Source: Chitinophagaceae bacterium | Lineage (GTDB): Bacteria > Bacteroidota > Bacteroidia > Chitinophagales > Chitinophagaceae | Direction of reading: 5' to 3' | Assembly (NCBI GenBank): GCA_947378615.1 | Contig: CANCKV010000159.1 | Span: 1 to 7,153 of the forward strand | DNA length: 7,153 bases | In this document: piece after piece, positions 6,503-7,153 of the stretch | How the letters are laid out: each line of letters starts with the position of its first letter | Numbering within the stretch: the first letter of the stretch is position 1 | Program-made: the position numbers and the translations under genes | Notes under the pieces: model-generated | Told to the model about the DNA's origin: nothing | Databases searched by the model: none | Seen by the model: only the letters and a program-made list of their open reading frames with translations

Positions 6503-6532
6503 TTTATAATTTTTCGTGGAAAAAATTATAAA
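6503..6532. repeat. Perfect 12-bp AT-rich inverted repeat upstream of pcm
   Basis: TTTATAATTTTT at 6503-6514 and AAAAATTATAAA at 6521-6532 are exact reverse complements around a six-base centre (CGTGGA). The element sits 15 bases upstream of the pcm -7 box, where a repressor or activator site could lie. It could also be a weak terminator for transcripts arriving from the right, though no T-run follows on the minus strand. Confidence 0.6.
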
Positions 6533-6670
6533 AGAAAATTGTTACTACACGAATTAAATAGAAGTTTTATGAATAAGTTTACCTTTTAATGCTTGTTACT
6601 CATTTTAAACCATCAAATAATCCTCCACTTATTTTGATTGAATGCTTTAATTGTACAACTACGAGTAAAC
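6533..6670. other. Non-coding stretch without visible features
   Basis: A/T-rich DNA to the right of the palindrome. I see no open frame with coding character, no RNA gene and no clear promoter. Confidence 0.6.
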
Positions 6671-6698
6671 CCTGTAACCCGCAACTTGTAACCTGAAC
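6671..6698. repeat. Outlying copy of the 14-base repeat
   Basis: CCTGTAACCCGCAA (6671-6684) differs at one base from the 14-mer CCTGTAACCAGCAA found at 7120-7133. A degenerate continuation, CTTGTAACCTGAAC, follows. It marks the left end of the C-rich, G-poor region. Confidence 0.65.
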
Positions 6699-6707
6699 AC
6701 ACTCAAC

Positions 6708-6728
6708 ACTAACCACTAACCACTAACC
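6708..6728. repeat. Three perfect tandem copies of ACTAACC
   Basis: The 7-mer ACTAACC repeats exactly at 6708-6714, 6715-6721 and 6722-6728. ACACTCA just before it is a degenerate neighbour. The DNA resembles short intergenic heptamer strings; it is not flanked by CRISPR-like spacers. Confidence 0.85.
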
Positions 6729-6751
6729 ACCCCCTCCATTCTGCTCCCCCT

Positions 6752-6940
6752 GAACTGTCTGCCAGCATCCCTTCAAACCATTCCTGTCTCCCATAAGTGC
6801 TTAACACTCACCTCGAAGTGTTTCCCGACCTCCCTTTACACCAAACTAGCCTCCCCTAACCGTTTCCCGCTCTCCACGAAGTGCTAAACGCCCTCCACGA
6901 AGTGCTTGCTGCTGTGCCTGAAGTGCTTGCCAAAATGCCC
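6752..6940. repeat. Diverged 21-base tandem array anchored by GAAGTGCTT
   Basis: AAGTG anchors start at 6795, 6816, 6879, 6900 and 6921, with spacings of 21, 63 (three times 21), 21 and 21. Laid out in 21-base rows, the region shows GAAGTGCTT at the front of the row, or a relative such as GAACTGTCT at 6752, and CTCC or CCT pyrimidines at the end. The two best rows, 6899 and 6920, share their first eleven bases. All six frames contain stops in the stretch, so it is not a coding repeat now. Confidence 0.7.
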
Positions 6941-7090
6941 TTCAAGCAAAATAATACCCTCCATGCCAAGCATTCTCACCCTTAACGCAATATCTCCTAA
7001 ACATTCCACCACTCTACTCACTCTATTACCCTTGTTTTTCATTTCTTACTTCATAGCCCAATACCTAAAACCTTATACCCAATTCCCTAT
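6941..7090. other. C-rich, G-poor linker with weak 7-base period
   Basis: No gene is visible. From about 7056, heptads such as GCCCAAT, ACCTAAA, ACCTTAT, ACCCAAT and TCCCTAT follow one another without a gap (7056-7090) and run in phase into the 14-mer array. Confidence 0.5.
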
Positions 7091-7091
7091 A

Positions 7092-7141
7092 CCTGCAACC
7101 AGCAACCTGCAACCAGCAACCTGTAACCAGCAACCTGTAAC
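7092..7141. repeat. 14-base tandem repeat CCTGYAACCAGCAA
   Basis: Three full units lie at 7092-7105, 7106-7119 and 7120-7133, and a partial unit at 7134-7141. The only changes are C or T at base 5. Each unit is two related 7-mers, CCTGYAA and CCAGCAA. The array reaches almost to the window edge and may continue beyond it. Confidence 0.85.
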
Positions 7142-7153
7142 TCATCACTCATA

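Noticed and set aside
6752..6940. Repeat-protein gene encoded by the 21-base array
   Set aside because: Stops (for example TAA at 6857 on plus, and TTA at 6836 read on minus) break every frame, so no present-day protein can be read.
6671..7153. CRISPR array or telomere-like end
   Set aside because: The units are 7-21 bases with no unique spacers of equal length, so it is not CRISPR. The telomere resemblance of ACTAACC is only superficial in a bacterial chromosome.

Overview
This is a low-GC chromosomal window that looks like Bacteroidota, probably the Chitinophagaceae or a close relative. The evidence is a protein with a type IX secretion (T9SS) C-terminal sorting domain, TAnnTTTG-type -7 promoter boxes with no clear Shine-Dalgarno sites, an S16 protein with a long Ala/Glu-rich tail, and a CarB-type sequence ending in the Leu-Ser-Arg terminus that I recall from Bacteroidota CarB proteins lacking the MGS-like allosteric domain. 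The lineage is inferred from these family features, not from a database search.

Layout, left to right. Bases 3-443 are the 3' part of rpsP (ribosomal protein S16), ending at a strong intrinsic terminator. Bases 554-1747 encode a stand-alone protein equal to the second (carbamate-phosphorylating) half of the carbamoyl-phosphate synthetase large subunit. It has its own promoter-like box and its own terminator, and no glutaminase subunit or first half lies beside it. Bases 1978-5193 encode a 1071-residue secreted modular surface protein: signal peptide, beta-propeller-like repeats, Ig-like module, beta-solenoid-like region, FN3-like module and T9SS sorting domain. Sixty-two bases further on, 5256-5501 encode an 81-residue precursor with a signal peptide and a C-terminal PFDGG / hydrophobic / basic tail like the PID-CTERM sorting domain. 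These two genes look like one transcription unit of cell-envelope proteins, closed by a hairpin at 5582-5600. On the minus strand, 5813-6472 is pcm, the protein-L-isoaspartate repair methyltransferase.

The non-coding DNA is unusually structured. Between the small secreted gene and pcm there are two near-identical 21-base copies of a hairpin with a C-GAA-G triloop, each next to short degenerate CTTTGTG or CTATGTG oligomer repeats. To the right of pcm, about 480 bases (6671-7153) contain no gene. They are C-rich and G-poor, and are built on a 7-base period at several levels: perfect 7-mers (ACTAACC), 14-mers (CCTGYAACCAGCAA) and a diverged 21-base array anchored by GAAGTGCTT.

The genes do not form one pathway. 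The points most worth a second look are the orphan CarB half, the nested heptad array, the poly-G tract early in the large surface protein, the surface-protein/sorting-peptide pair, and the methionine in the methyltransferase SAM-binding motif.
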